Assembly: GCA_011319805.1 (NCBI GenBank)
Contig: SJRY01000171.1
Location: 62,001-126,000 of the forward strand
Reading direction: 5' to 3'
DNA: 64,000 bases
Origin: Macrocybe gigantea
Taxonomy: Eukaryota; Basidiomycota; Agaricomycetes; Agaricales; Callistosporiaceae
Shown here piece after piece: positions 22,038-35,458 of the stretch (within the stretch, counting starts at the first letter, position 1; every line of letters begins with the position of its first letter). The notes beneath the pieces were generated by a model. It did no database searches. It was not told the origin of the DNA and worked only from the letters and a program-made list of their open reading frames with translations. A program made the position numbers and the translations under genes.

Positions 22038-22833
22038 AAGTATATAATCAGAGGGAATCCTCGATTCCAAGGCTCCAAGCCCAGAAATTTCCCTACCTTT
22101 TTCATGCCTCTATTTATTTGTCTCTCGCTTCCGGAGACAGCAGGACCCTCTTCTGCCTGCGCGTTGTGGCAGGCGTGGCGGTGGCGGCATCGTCATTGCG
22201 GCGTCCACGACAGAGTGCTTAATCTCGGCCTCTTCGCGATTCATTTCATCGTCTTAAAGGCGAAGGTACTCTTGCGATGGATGACTGCAATGACGATTCT
22301 GTCGCAGTTATCCTTCACTGCGATACAGGAGAGTTGGTCGTGCCTTCGAGTTGTACCTTATCGCTCCGCCTCTGCGTTGACCGGTACATGCTTCTTATAA
22401 CTAATCTTCAGTTAACCGGCACCATCATGGCATAGGTAGTTCCTTACAAGAGCCACGGCGCGGCCGTGAACCTGCGTACAGTGATGCTTCAAGTGGTATG
22501 CTCAAAGGTCGTTAGAATTCTTCTGATCCAAAGCTCTTACCACAGGTGTGCCACTCTGCATGGAAATCTTTCCCGTTTTGCCAAATTCAGTCCACGGGTG
22601 GTCCCCTTAGCTTCGCATACCAGGATCTCTTTATCTGCCGACATTTCTCCTCTTTGTCGTGGTTCGGAAAGGCGGCGGGACTGGTACGGGAGGCGGGCGC
22701 ACGTGATGAACTATGCCGACATGAATTTCGATGGAATCACAGGGATAAGCATAAAGTTTTGCAGCTCTGTACCCAGAATGAGGCTGTTGGACGTGTTGGA
22801 ATGCCGATACAGTACAAAGATAAAAATTGAAGA
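22038..22833 (+). CDS. Candidate small multi-exon gene, unrecognised
   Basis: A TATATAA element lies near 22039. Downstream, three stretches have protein-like composition: a frame around 22250-22430 (HRLKGEGTLAMDDCNDDSV, then ELVVPSSCTLSLRLCVDRYM), a short frame after a CATAG acceptor at 22437 (VVPYKSHGAAVNLRTVMLQV), and a frame at 22547-22830 (CHSAWKSFPFCQIQSTGG onward) ending just before the CAF1/POP2 stop on the other strand. The last two join with good donor and acceptor sequences; the first does not join cleanly. I do not recognise the product and cannot fix the start. Confidence 0.25.
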
Positions 22834-22864
22834 CTGATTATAGAATACAACAAAAATCGAATCA

Positions 22865-24299
22865 TTATCGACCCTGTCCAACCAAAGATGTGCGCAAATA
22901 GGCACCGTTCGCTCCCATGGGACCATAAGAGACGGACGACGGCATCGCCGCCTGGAGGGGCCCCGGCTGCATGGGACCCATGTTCAACTGGCTCTGCGCC
23001 GAGTTGCTCGCTGCTGGCGTCTGGACATGCGCCTCTCTTGCGGAGCTCCGGTCCTCCCTCTCCGCGATCGTGGCACCTCCTCGACCCGGATCTGTCAAAC
23101 CGTTCGTGATCGTAAAGGTCTGGCCGAGACCGTAGAGTTTCCCGGAGCATTCTGCATCATCGATCTGGTTATTGAAGTATTGTTCGCGCATTTTGAAGAA
23201 TGTCATCGCGGCGAGGAGGGAATCAGACCCAGCCTGGTGAGATGAACCAATGCGTGTCACCTGGTGGGTGGAAGTGCGGAAAAGAAAACACATCAGATCG
23301 AAAAGATGGCTCAAAGATGCCATACCCCAGACACTCTGGATTCCGGGGAGATGGCATTTGCACTCACGCCTAGATCATCGGCAAGTTCCTGAAGGCCACC
23401 CTTCAGAACCTTCGTCGACCTCATGAGAAACTTGAGGTCATACACAGTTGGAAACCAGGTTCTGAGAAGCGCAAAGAAATCGTCCTCGGTTGTCGGTAGC
23501 GATTCGGCAGTCAGAAGCTTCACGAAATAGCCAAAGTCGTAGCCGCTGGAAAATTAAAAGCATGAGCCTCGTGCTTGACAAGAAGGGAGCAGTAAGCAGG
23601 CTTCAGCCCGCCGATTTGGCGCGATTAGACGCCATGTGTGAAGCAGTTGGCAAAGCGCTGCGGCGGATCGCCTAAAAATCCAGGCCAGTCAAATAAACTC
23701 ACCTATGGAAAGATATCCATTTTGTCTCAGGAGCGAGAACCATGCCAGACGTTATCATGAGCTCCGCAAAATCGTTCGGCGATATTCCAATCTCCTCGTG
23801 TCGCTGGAAATCGAAGCCGGCCTTCTGGAGGAGCTCTATAGATTCCGGAGCATACATGTCATCGCTGATGAGTGAATGAGCGCAACATAGGACAACGGAT
23901 CCTTTTTGTCCTTCTGTGCGCGCCGAGGCGACGACAGGCGCGAAAGAAAAACGACTCACTTGACGCCGAACTTGAAGTTAAACTGCCATGTCGAGCACTC
24001 TGGCGGGAAGTCTCCATTCTCATCTGCGAGCGTGATCCCGACTTGGATGATTTTGAGAAGATCAACGTTACACCGCATCGTTTGATAGTGATAGTCCGAC
24101 GACGTTTTGAAGGTACCTATGGGGCGTGCCACGACGCCAGGAAATTCGGTGTCCTGCACAAGACATGAGTCAAGTATACGTCAAGCAGTTGTGATTGAAA
24201 TGCGACCATTGCGATGTACGGATATTTGTCGATAACGTCGCGAATATTCCGCATCTCTGCCTCGAGATTGGGGGCCCATACTTCTCGTATTCGAGCCAT
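22865..24299 (-). CDS. POP2: CCR4-NOT deadenylase subunit CAF1/POP2
   Basis: 3'-5' poly(A)-specific ribonuclease of the CCR4-NOT complex, acting in cytoplasmic mRNA decay. Read leftwards from ATG 24297-24299: REVWAPNLEAEMRNIRDVID, then the DEDD-type exonuclease motifs DTEFPGVV (catalytic Asp and Glu), the CAF1 segment DDMYAPESIELLQKAGFDF, SGYDFGYFVKLL (third acid) and HQAGSDSLLAAMTFFKM (last acid). This is a complete set for an active enzyme. The C-terminal extension (KLYGLGQTFTITNG, then a Gln/Pro/Met-rich tail ending LVGQGR) is the low-complexity tail seen in fungal homologues. Five introns have clean phases. The gene runs in the same direction as the two transcription factors upstream of it, with about 120 bp before the nearest one's stop. 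Confidence 0.95.
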
Positions 24300-24421
24300 G
24301 ATGCCGTCGAGGAGGACAACTGGTAAGGTACAAAGGCCAAAGCAGAGTTGTATTACATAATCTGATAACCACATCTTGAGTCTAAAATATGTACATAAAT
24401 TCCTGACAAGATATTTGCTTT

Positions 24422-27400
24422 TCAGAACCATGCCATGTAGCTCGTGTCTTCCAGATCTGCAGTGAGGGCGCCGTGGTCGAAGTTGAACGTCTCGTCCTCC
24501 CCGATCCTCGGGGACAAGGGAACAAACGGCGTGGGCTGCACGACGGCATATCTGTCTTCCAGCCCAACACCAGCACTGGAGTATTTATATATATCGGGCA
24601 GCCACTGTGAATCCGAGGATGGTGCGTCTGCAGATGGGCCATGATAAGAGCTCGATTGGATCGGCGTGAATGTAGATATCGGTATCGGAGAAGCAAAGTT
24701 GATCTTCTCGGCGTATCGAACGAGTGCAGGATGGGCATCCGCGAACGAGGCGGGCACCTGTGGAGCAACGTGGGGTTTCGTCTGCACAGATGCAGTCCCA
24801 CTGCCTGTTGAGTCTTTCCCGGATAGGGTATCAGTCTGCAGGTATATTCGTCGCGCCCGTTCTGCTAGTTTTTCTATTATGGGCTGATGGAACAGTGTGA
24901 ATGAGATCCGACGAAGAAGATGGAATATGAGGCGGAGACGAAAGTGAATGGACAGACTTACTAGGGTCTTTCCACTGAAGGGCAAAATTTTTGCTACTCG
25001 CTTGAACAGCTGGCAGACGCGGTCTAACTCTTGCAGGGCATAGGGTGACAAGGGTGAAGAGGGTGCACGAGATACGAGCAACGCAAGGGTAACCTTTCAC
25101 AATAAAACAAAAAGCAAAGATATTTTTAACCAGCAAATGTTCCGTGCCGGATCTCAGCAATTTGACGAAGGAGCAGCAAGCGAACAGGAAAAAGAACTCA
25201 CGGCAGCCGAAAACGAGTTGAACCAGAAATGCAGGAAGCGTGCGCTGAGTTGCGGTTCGTGATCGAACAGGGACTCGATCGCCGCGATCAGCGAGGCAGC
25301 GCTGGCATAGGTGGCCAGCACGGATGGCGCATAGCGATGCTGCAGATCAAATGGTTCTGGACCGTTCATAGCATCCGTGAAGAAACGGCGATGGAGCTGG
25401 AGTAAAGCTAGCGAAGAGCGAAAAAGAAAGAGAGCAAAGGGTTCGTCAGCGAATGGCACACCCTCTTCACGCCGGGGATGCGAAAGGAAAGGTTGTACCT
25501 ATCTCGCGGCTCGTCGACACAAGAGCCGCCTGCATCACGAGAAAGCGTGGCCTGACGGTGTGTGGATGACGTTCGTCGAGGAGGACGGGCACGGGGAAAT
25601 CGCGGACCAGCTTATCGAGGTCTAGAAAGTGCTCATAGTCTGGCGAGTTTACCACGACCATGGCCTCGAGGACGGGCGTGAGGCATTTGATGAAAAAAGA
25701 GTTCTTCCACTCGTGATCTTTGCAGGGGCAGACGGGACTGTAGAAAACTCGGGGTAACACAAGGCAAACACTCACAGACGATGTCTTCTCTAGGGACATA
25801 GACGCCGGTTCCAATGTACGACGGTGGCTTTGTGTCGACATGTGATAAAGACAGGGAAGGTGGGCGGCCGAGTGACAAGCTCTTACGTGGGGGAAATCAG
25901 AGGCTAAATACTCAGTACGCCGAGTGAAGCAGGAATACCATGCGACAATCCATGTTCAGCAATTCCCAAAAGACGGCGCGGCGTTTCTCATGCTCTTCGG
26001 GTATGCCCTTGAGACGCGTGCTGTCTCGGTCTACAGAAACGCTTTCAGTCGGGTAAGAGTGAAAGAGGAATCGTGACTATCACATACGGAGTCCGAGCTT
26101 CAATACAGGTATTCCTGATAAGCGATAGGCAGGATAAATTGAAGATGAGGTGAAAGAGACTGACGCCTTGTGCAAGCTTCGCAACGAAACCCATTAGATT
26201 CCAGGCATACCCGACAGCCTTTTTGTTATCCGAAAAAATGAGGTGGTACCAGATCATGAAAAACTGACGATAGCATGTCAGCCTTGGATTGAAAAAAAAA
26301 TTGCTGGAGCACCCTGAGTGGATGAGCTTACCAGAGCATGCAAGACGTCGAAGTCCGGTTCCTCCATCAGCGGAATCTCGCAGACGGACGCCCGCGCGAG
26401 GTGATGATATGCCTCGCCGTAAAGCGATCCGAGAGGTTTGTTTAAATCGACCAAGGACCCGATGGACAAAATCATGAGCAGTAAAGCCAGCCGGCGCGGA
26501 CTCAGGTCTTGGATCTCCGTCGTGTAGCAGTGGTGCAACAAGTTCTGCAGGAACGTCTCAGACGAGTCCAGGTTGAACCTTGACGAGTCGTGAGTATGAG
26601 CCAGCTCGCCCGATAGGCAGGAATGACAACAGGGAAAAAAAGGAGAAGAAAAGAGAAGCCAATAGAATAGACTGACTGCCATAAAGCGTTGCGCTGCGCG
26701 TTTTCGCATATCGCCTGTGCCTCATCCCTCGGAGGAAGGGAGTCCCGTATGCGCTTGCGGATCTCGAGGTTGACATACCAAGGGAACGGGAATGTGGCAC
26801 TGAGCTGCAGGATGTCCGGATGGACTTCCGGCGGCGTCGATGCCCTTCGCGCCGTGGAATTCGAGGCGTTTGCGTTCGGATCAGGACGTCGGTCATGCTC
26901 CCGGGCGGTGTGTCCAGAGGACACCAGGTCCTGGCCCGCGACTGCAACCGAGTTCCGCTGAGCGTCGCCATGCTTGTCGTCTGCCAGCGTCTGGCTGTGG
27001 CTCGATGTCGACGGCTCTGGCTGGTTCGTAGCCTGCGATGTCGTGGGGTCCTGGGACGGCCCAGATTGGCTCTGCTGTGCGGCGTTGTACAGGTCTTGTG
27101 TCGTTTTTACACGTAACAGTTCCGGAGACAATAGCGGGTGGGGCTCGTCCGAGCACGTTGCGTGGAGCGTCCGTAGGGCTTCTTCGAGCTGTCGGACACG
27201 GTCGCTCAGTTGGAATATTTTGTCGTGCAGCTGTTCCGTGTTCGCGAGGATGAAGCTGAATCCCAAAGGTATGGAATCAGAACCATGCGTTGCAGCACAG
27301 ATTTGTTTTGGAGGGAGTGAAGGAAAGGGAACATGAGGAAAGGAAAAGAGTCATAGAGAAGAATCACATACCGACTTCCGCGACCCGACGTTAATGCACC

Positions 27401-28128
27401 TGACGACAAATTAAGGCGGCTGTTAGTCAGACCTCGCCTACGGCGGAGACAAAGGGCGAACCTTCTGGGCAAAGGCTCCCGCAGCCGCGTTTGACGCATG
27501 ACTATTTCACAAGAATTTATTTTTGAACGAGTAAGAGGGTTGAGATGAGAAAACTGATAAGATGCCCTGCACAGACCTGACAAGGAAAGACTCGATCGCA
27601 CTAAGAGCGAAATGTTGATCAGTCTAGTTATCGAGACAAGATGAATGGAAGATGGGCATACTTTGAGCTTCAACCTGCCAGTGTGAGAAATTCAGATTTT
27701 GTCTTCCGGAGCGCAGGCCAAAAAAAATTCAAGATGTCTCTAAGATAGTGGAGGGCTCACCTCCGGCATTCCTTGCAGGACAGCCGACGGCCCTTCTCTT
27801 TGTCTTTCTCCTGTGCCCGAGAGCTGCTAGCCACGGCTGTGGAACTCGATGCGGCCTGCGCTCTCGCGCTCTTCGCCTTCTCGCCTGAACCGCCGCCGCT
27901 GCCGCGAGGACGCGGTCCAGCGTTTGCGGGAGATATGCCGAACGCATCGGAGGGATCCTGATTGTCGTCGCTTGTAGTGGGCCTCGGCCTCTTGACAGGA
28001 CGCGGGGCGTCGATTTCTCCGCTCTGAAGGGGATCCGGGTGGTGGTGCTGTTGCTGGTGCTGTGGGTGCTGTTGGTGCTGTTGCTGGCGCGGCTGGTGCC
28101 CACCATAATCCATATCATTTCCAAGCAT
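24422..28128 (-). CDS. Zn2Cys6 transcription factor, tandem copy A
   Basis: Read leftwards from ATG 28126-28128. The N-terminus is Gln/His-rich (QQQHQQHPQHQQQHHHP) with a basic NLS-like VKRPRP and RAQEKDKEKGRR. The zinc cluster, assembled from four exons, reads CKECRRLKLKC, DRVFPC, QSCVKRGCGSLCPEG: six-cysteine C6 spacing for DNA binding as a dimer. A coiled-coil follows (FILANTEQLHDKIFQLSDRV, RQLEEALRTLHATC), then Ser/Thr/Gln-rich linkers and the fungal-specific middle homology domain (NLLHHCYTTEIQDLSPRRLA; GSLVDLNKPLG; LSLGRPPSLSLSHVD; RRFFTDAMNGPEPF). It ends DLEDTSYMAWF. At least twelve exons; the 13-nt exon at 27662-27674 encodes part of RLKLK. A nuclear regulator of unknown targets. The adjacent copy B shares every domain and the intron pattern around the zinc cluster. 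Confidence 0.9.
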
Positions 28129-28684
28129 CCTTGTCGGTTCCCTGCCTACCAAAACGACTGACGAGAAACGGCCGGATCAATTCCCAAAGACAGAAAAAAA
28201 AAGAAAACAACACAGGGAGAACTGGAGAATTGTCGGCCTGCGAGAGTTGCAGAGATGGCGAAACTGGCAGAGGGACGGAGTCAAGTTTAAGCTGGTCCGA
28301 TTCATTTTAGAAGGCTGGTTAACTATTTCGAAGCGGGCTGGATCCTCGTGACAGCCGAGGTTGGTGGCTGCAAGCATGCCTTTTTCGCAAAAAAAAAGGC
28401 CCATCAGAGTCGATAGCCACGTCCGAGATTTGATCGCATGATCACAGAAAAACATTTGCGACCTTCTCGGACAATCGAAGATTTATGATTCCATGCTAGC
28501 ATTTCCATATGTACAGTGTTCCCATATACGCACAACTACATACAACGAAACTGAAGGGAGCTTGAAGGGTGTTGATGGTGAGCTAGACTGGACAATTCTT
28601 AGGAAGGGAAAAGAAAATAAACATCTTGCAAAAAAAAAAAAAAACAAGGCTTAAACGATCATCATTGATCAACCATCGCCTTGT

Positions 28685-31600
28685 CTAGAAGAAAGACATC
28701 CAGCTCGGCTCTGTCGTCGAATTCAGTGCGCCGAGCTCAAAGTTGATCGTGTCCACGACAGCCATCTTTGACGTCGGCGACAACGGCGACGGCAGCGCGG
28801 GGCCGTCCGAAGGCAGCACGCCATGCTGGAACGTAGCCGTCGAGTACAGATCCGGCAGAACCGGAGACGTCTGCGGGGGCATGCTTGGCGGCGGGCTCCA
28901 AAAGTGGGACGGCGGGCAAGGCACGGGCGTCGTGCCTGAGCACTTGCAAGGCTTGCGCTGGGGGAACAACGCCCGCGCCCGCTGATGCACCTCAACGATG
29001 CACTGCGACAGGCTTCGGTGCGTGTGCACGAACGAGTCCGCCGTCGTCTGCGGTTGGGTCGTCACAGGCGTGAGGAAGCTATGCTGCTGCTGGTTCTGCT
29101 GCTGCTGTACGTATTCGGCCCCACCTCCTGATTGCGTCACGCTGCTGACAAGAACGGCAGTTGTATCCGATTCGTGCGCGTCCTCCCCGACAACGTGCTG
29201 TAACACCGTCGGAACCTCCTGTCCGTTCGCCCATCGGTTGTAGATGTCGTTTGCCTTGTCGACCATCGCTTCCAAAATGTGCTTGTTGCGAACATGTCAG
29301 GCTGCGGTCCGCTGAGGACGATGCTTCAGCTTCACTTACGATGACCTGCAGGGCCCTTGGGCATGTGTCCTTTGCCGCATTGAAGAGCACTCTTGCCCGC
29401 TGTAGTTCTTGCAGGGCCGCCGGCGAAAGGCACGTGAAAGGCGCTCGCGAAACCAAAAGGCACAACGCAACCTAGGAGAAGCGGCACACGCGACGTCAGT
29501 GTTCGTTACATGTAAAAATTCCTAGTTGCCTCCAAATATTCACCGCTGCGGAGAAAGCGTTGGACCAGTATCCAAGTATTCGCGCTGCCAGCCGAGGCTC
29601 TCGATTGAACAGGTCTTGCACGGTCGCTATCATGCGCGATGCGCTCAAGAACACAGCGACGACCGACGGCGCGTATTTGTGGCGCCGATTGAACGCTTCT
29701 TCAGGTCCACTCAGTGCCCGGGTGAACCAAGTTCGGTGCAATTGCAACAGGACTGACAACGGAACACATCACACGTCAAGACATTTGAAACGCAGTCGGC
29801 TCCAAACGAGGCACACATACCAGCCTCCAGAGCCGTGGAAAGGGACGCCTTCTGCATGACCAGCAACCGCGACTGCAAGGCACCATCGTGACTCAAGGGT
29901 TGCGGGAAAGAAAAGTCGCGAATCTTCTTGTCCAGGTCCAAAACGACGTTGTACTCCAGCGACGGCTGCGAACTGGCGTGGAGGACGGGCGCGAGGCACT
30001 CGATGTAGCAAGAGTGTTTCCATTCTTGGTCTGAACGAGGACATTAGGACGCGTTATCAGCACAACGAGCGCGCGTCTGTGACAGCTGATAAACTCAACA
30101 GTAATGTAAGCTCTCCGAGACATCGACATCAGGATCAGGGTTGTACGACGGCCTCGGGCAATCCATATACCTGATGCAAAGCGAAGGCGGCCGGCCAAGC
30201 GATAGGGACTGAGCAAAATGGATCAGAAATGAGATCAGACAATCATCCTCTGAGCTCACAAGGCGTGCGTCCAAATACAGGAGCTCCCAAAACAACGATC
30301 TACGTTTTTCCACCTCCTCTGGAATCACTTTTGAATTGCCGCCGTTGCGGTCTGGCATGAAGAACTATCAGCGTGCAGCTCTCTCGACAGAGTCAGTCAG
30401 GGTACTTACGGAGTCCGATCTGTGGCCATCAGAATCAAGGCCCGCAAGCAAAAAAGAAAAGCGATCATGAGTCCCTGAGTTGAAGAGGGAAAAAGGGCCT
30501 GTGAAATGCCAAGCACTCACGCTGTGTGCGAGTTTTGCCGTCAGACCCATCAATCCCCAAGCGTACCCTGCGGCCTTCTTTTTGTCGGAAAACACCAGTA
30601 AGTACCAGATCTCATAAAAGAGCGCCGTTATCGTCTCCACGTTCGTCTCTTCCATTGGCGGGATCTCGCACAACGACGCTCGCGCGAGCTGGTGGTAGCG
30701 CTCGCCGTCCGGCGAGTCAGGTCCACGCTTGTTGAGGTCCACGAGGCAGCCCATGGCGAGGATCATCATCAGCAGCGACAGGCGTCGCGGAGAAAGTTCC
30801 TCGATCGGGCTGGTGTAGCAGTGGTGCAAGAGGTTAGGGAAGAACGTCGAACTAGGATGCGGATTGTATCTGCAAAGCGGTGCTATTCGGTGAGCTAACC
30901 GCGTTTGTCCCAAGCCTGTATTGCACTTACTGCCAAAGTGCGTTCTCACGAGCTTGCTCCCAAAGGTACTCGGCCTCAGAGCGGTCGGGGAGCATGCTGC
31001 GGATGTACTGTCTGAGCGGAAGATTGGGTTCCGGCGATACGTTATCCGGCAACGGATAGCTGTGGCTCAGCCGCACGACTTCAGATGCCAGACGGTCGGA
31101 AGACGCGCAACGAGGCTTTGTTGACTAAAAGCAGAAAAACGAGAGACGTAAGAACTGCGAGCGAGACGACATCCAGGCCCCAGAGGGCTTCTGGGCTTTT
31201 TTTGTTTTCTTCTCACCTGCACCGTGGGGCCTTTGAGGGTTTCTTCGGTGGGACCCCGTTCTGGGGTGTCCACGTCCATTTTGCTGGATTTGGGATCGTA
31301 TTCGTGGCCATTCTCGGAAGGCGAGCTCGCGGAAGCCTCCGTGCTGACCTGCGCGCCGCCGTACAGCCCCATGGTGCTCTTCACAGTCAATAGCTCTGAG
31401 CCCAGCAGTGGATGGGGCTCTGATGAGCACTGGGACTGCAGCGTCTCCAGCGCGTCCTCGAGCTGCCGGATCCGTTCGCTCATCTCGTGAATCTTAGTGT
31501 GCAGCTGCTCGGTATTTGCGAGAATGAATCGAGTGCCCTTTCCGGACACTAAGACGCCTGCATCGGGACCGACCAACCAACGTCAGTATGCAAGCGCTCG

Positions 31601-32186
31601 ACCGAACAATCTTAGTGGCTATGCGCATACCATCCGGACATATCTCCGCACATCCTCTTTTCTGAGAAAAGACGATAGTATTAGACTGGAGGGTATTGTT
31701 CAACTGAACCAGGACTATACCTTGCATGACGAACAGGGGAAACTGCGATCACACTGTAAGCCGCTTATTTAATAACATTTTTCAGGGTCGGTGACAGCCA
31801 GGCGGGCGACGAACCTTCAACTTGAGCCTGACAAGACAGAAAAAATTGGTCGGTGACGAGCACGGAACAAGTATGGCTTGAATACCTTCTGCATTCGCAG
31901 CACGACAGGGGAGCCTAGAAGAGTTTCAACGTGAGCTTTCGGCATGGCTGTGCACGAGACACGAGGAGACAAAGGAGCTAACTCGAACGACGACGAACCT
32001 TCTTTCCACCGCTCTTCTTCGCTACGTTGCCCTCTGTAATGAAAATGTGGTCCATGGGAGCCGCGTCGACGAATCTATGCTCCTCCGACTCCCTGGCTCT
32101 TGGGCGCCGCCCGACTTTCGAGGCCGTTTGAGAGGCCTCGGGTCTGCATTGTCATGAAGGACAGAATCAGCCACAGACGGGACCAT
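28685..32186 (-). CDS. Zn2Cys6 transcription factor, tandem copy B
   Basis: Read leftwards from ATG 32184-32186, the first ATG before the conserved NLS-like PLKRPRKSGG. Spliced zinc cluster: LSCCECRRLKLKC, DRSFPCSSC, KKRGCAEICPDG. It is followed by FILANTEQLHTKIHEMSERI, RQLEDALETLQSQC and SSEPHPLLGSELL, nearly superimposable on copy A. The middle homology domain includes FPNLLHHCYTSPIEELSPRR, GCLVDLNKRGPDS, KKAAGYAWGLMGLTAKLA, RRSLFWELLYLDARL and LSLGRPPSLCIRYMDCPRP. The C-terminus has LSPAALQELQRARVLFNAAK and ends STTEPSWMSFF. The N-terminal region lacks the long Gln/His tract of copy A, so the two copies have diverged outside the DNA-binding core. The 13-nt exon at 31815-31827 occupies the same place as in copy A. 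Both are transcribed the same way with a 556-bp gap between B's stop and A's start. Confidence 0.9.
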
Positions 32187-33992
32187 GGATGGCACTGCGT
32201 GGAATTCGGAGAGGGCTGAAGGTGGTAGGTAAGTCCTGTGGGCGGAGATCAAGAACCTTAAAGGCACATATACGTTATGGCGTTGCGAGTTTTCTGGATG
32301 GGAATATTGTCTGAAGAAGGCGCTGCTCGTGACTTGTGGAGTGGCTGAAGACGGCAGAGGCAACCTAAAATAGAGCCCAAGGACAGCCTTGCGACGACCA
32401 ATTCCCATCATTTGATAGCATTCCCATAAATGATGTGTGTGCTGTCCCACGAGGACAATGCTTTCTCTTGTCTGCTAGGCAGTGCACATCAAAGAGAGCA
32501 CCGGACAAGGGCGACATGTTCCTGTCCTCCGTCCGGCTAAGCCAAGCACCAGCGAGGATGGCGCAAGGATCAGCCCAGTCGAAACAGCGAACAACGTTCG
32601 CCGAACATCCCTTCGTGCGTGAATAAAACGGCCCTTTCGCTGGCCGTGTTGTCAAAGTTTGCTGTCAGCTGATGGGACCGTGTTGACACGCCACTCATTT
32701 TGCCACGCCTTGTCACGCTTAGGAGCTCAACCCCTTTGGAATCTAAAATTCCTTACGAGGAATAATGCGTGAGGAGCTTACGACCCTCGCTAACTCTTGA
32801 AGATGAGGCGGTTTCGTGCCCAGGAGCGTCAACAAGCCGCTCGTTTTCACCTTGGTCAAGAGATGGACAGCGGTGAAGGCATTATGCTTCAATTCGGTAA
32901 CGGACTTGGACAATCTGGTCGGCATAAGGCGGTTGCGAGAATCGCGGAAGAAGACGACAGATATATCGAGGCCGATGCCGAGATGAGAGGGAATATATTT
33001 CAGCTTTGCGGAGGTAAGCAAAATCTCCTCCTGTCCACATAGTAAGGTCGACGCTGCCTCCTTACTGGCAAATTTTTAGTGTATCTTGATATTAAGAATG
33101 GCAAAAAAAATGACACGTTGAACATGGGCTATGCCGTTTGCATGGTGAAAGGATGAAGGAAAGAGTGACTCCGAGCGAAAAATGGAAATCCGAGGAGCAA
33201 TTGTGGACGCATGCCTCAATTGACTAATCCAGTGTGAAAGAACATCCTATGCACATGCAATATCGCGTGCGCTTGTTCTGGACTGGGTCATTCGGTAGGA
33301 TCGGCATGTCACGGTGGGTCGTGGGCCTGACACGTATGAGGTCATAGCAATGTGCCCTTTCGGAGATCAATCCAAGCCAATCGACTTGGCCGTACTCCGA
33401 ACCTCTCGCAAAGATGATAAATTAGGATAACGGAGCGCCTCCCTGCGCCGTCGAGATATTTTAGGTGTCGCCAGGGGCATCTCATTATATAGCATAGATT
33501 CGCGGAATCTGTCCAGTCGAGGGACCATCAGTTGCTTGTGCGGTGTACAGAATCTAGCATTGCAACGACAAGAGACACGAGAAACCAGGCCGTGGGAAAG
33601 GGGCCACGTAAACCCCGAGGAAGCTTCGAATTCTTCTGTCGGAGTTCAGCACTGTACTGAAGTCAAAAAGATGCCTTGCAATACAATGTATGCACCCAAG
33701 TCCGGTCCGCTCGGAGCGTAGCGGGATCGCCAAGCTATAGCAGAATGTGGCATCACGCGTTTCTCTGTGTTTCACGTATCCAAGCTGAGACGCGACTAGC
33801 AGGCGTACCACGGTAAGGGGTCTACGAAGGAGCCAGATGGTAAAGACAAGAGAGAGCAGTTTCACGTGTCGCGACGCGTCGCGATCACGACCGCGTCACA
33901 GATCACATGACTGCAACAGTCCAGTCGCTCACACGTTTTGACGCGGCGAAGAAGACTCAACTGGTACCCTCACAGGAAAGCTGGAAACCGTT
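32187..33992. other. Intergenic, divergent promoters; one weak frame
   Basis: Separates transcription factor copy B (leftward) from the EBP-type gene (rightward). A plus frame at 32800-33010 (MRRFRAQERQQAARFHLGQE onward) has coding-like codon choice and ends at a GTAAGC donor, but its peptide is unrecognised and no second exon is visible. Its antisense is also open. Nothing else is supported. Confidence 0.3.
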
Positions 33993-34947
<955 letters not shown>

Positions 34948-35458
34948 CTTTGTGAACTAAATTAACATGACAAAAGCAACCCTTTTTATTTGCGTTTTTT
35001 CCTTTCTGCCACGCAGACTAACCAGACACCACACTACCGCGGAAGTCCTGGATCTAACGATATCATATCTATTCATTTGTTCTGGCTTTTTATTTGATAG
35101 ATACCCCGCTGGCATGTTCCCCCAAATACTCAGCTATCGAGAAATTCCCCAATTCCAAGAGCTTTGCTCAAATCCGCGTTATCATATGTCAAGGGTCAGC
35201 AGACGCATCGATCATGTGAGAACGCCACTCTGGAAGTAGCCAACGCCCGTATCTCTCACGCCTCGTCCTTGACTTCGATCTTGTAAGACGTTTTCGACTG
35301 AACCGAGCTGCTGTGAGCTCTCAGAAGAGGAAAAAGACCAATCCGAGCGCTGTTGAGCTTTCAGCAAGTGCCTTGTTTGGAGGAGTATCTTGTTTCTCCG
35401 TCGAGTCGCTCGAATTGATAACGAGATTGAATACTCGAAACACTCACAAAAAAAAAAG

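Noticed and set aside
32800..33010. Open frames on both strands upstream of the EBP-type gene
   Set aside because: Plus-strand codon choice looks coding, but there is no second exon, no recognisable motif and the antisense is equally open; left as a note only.
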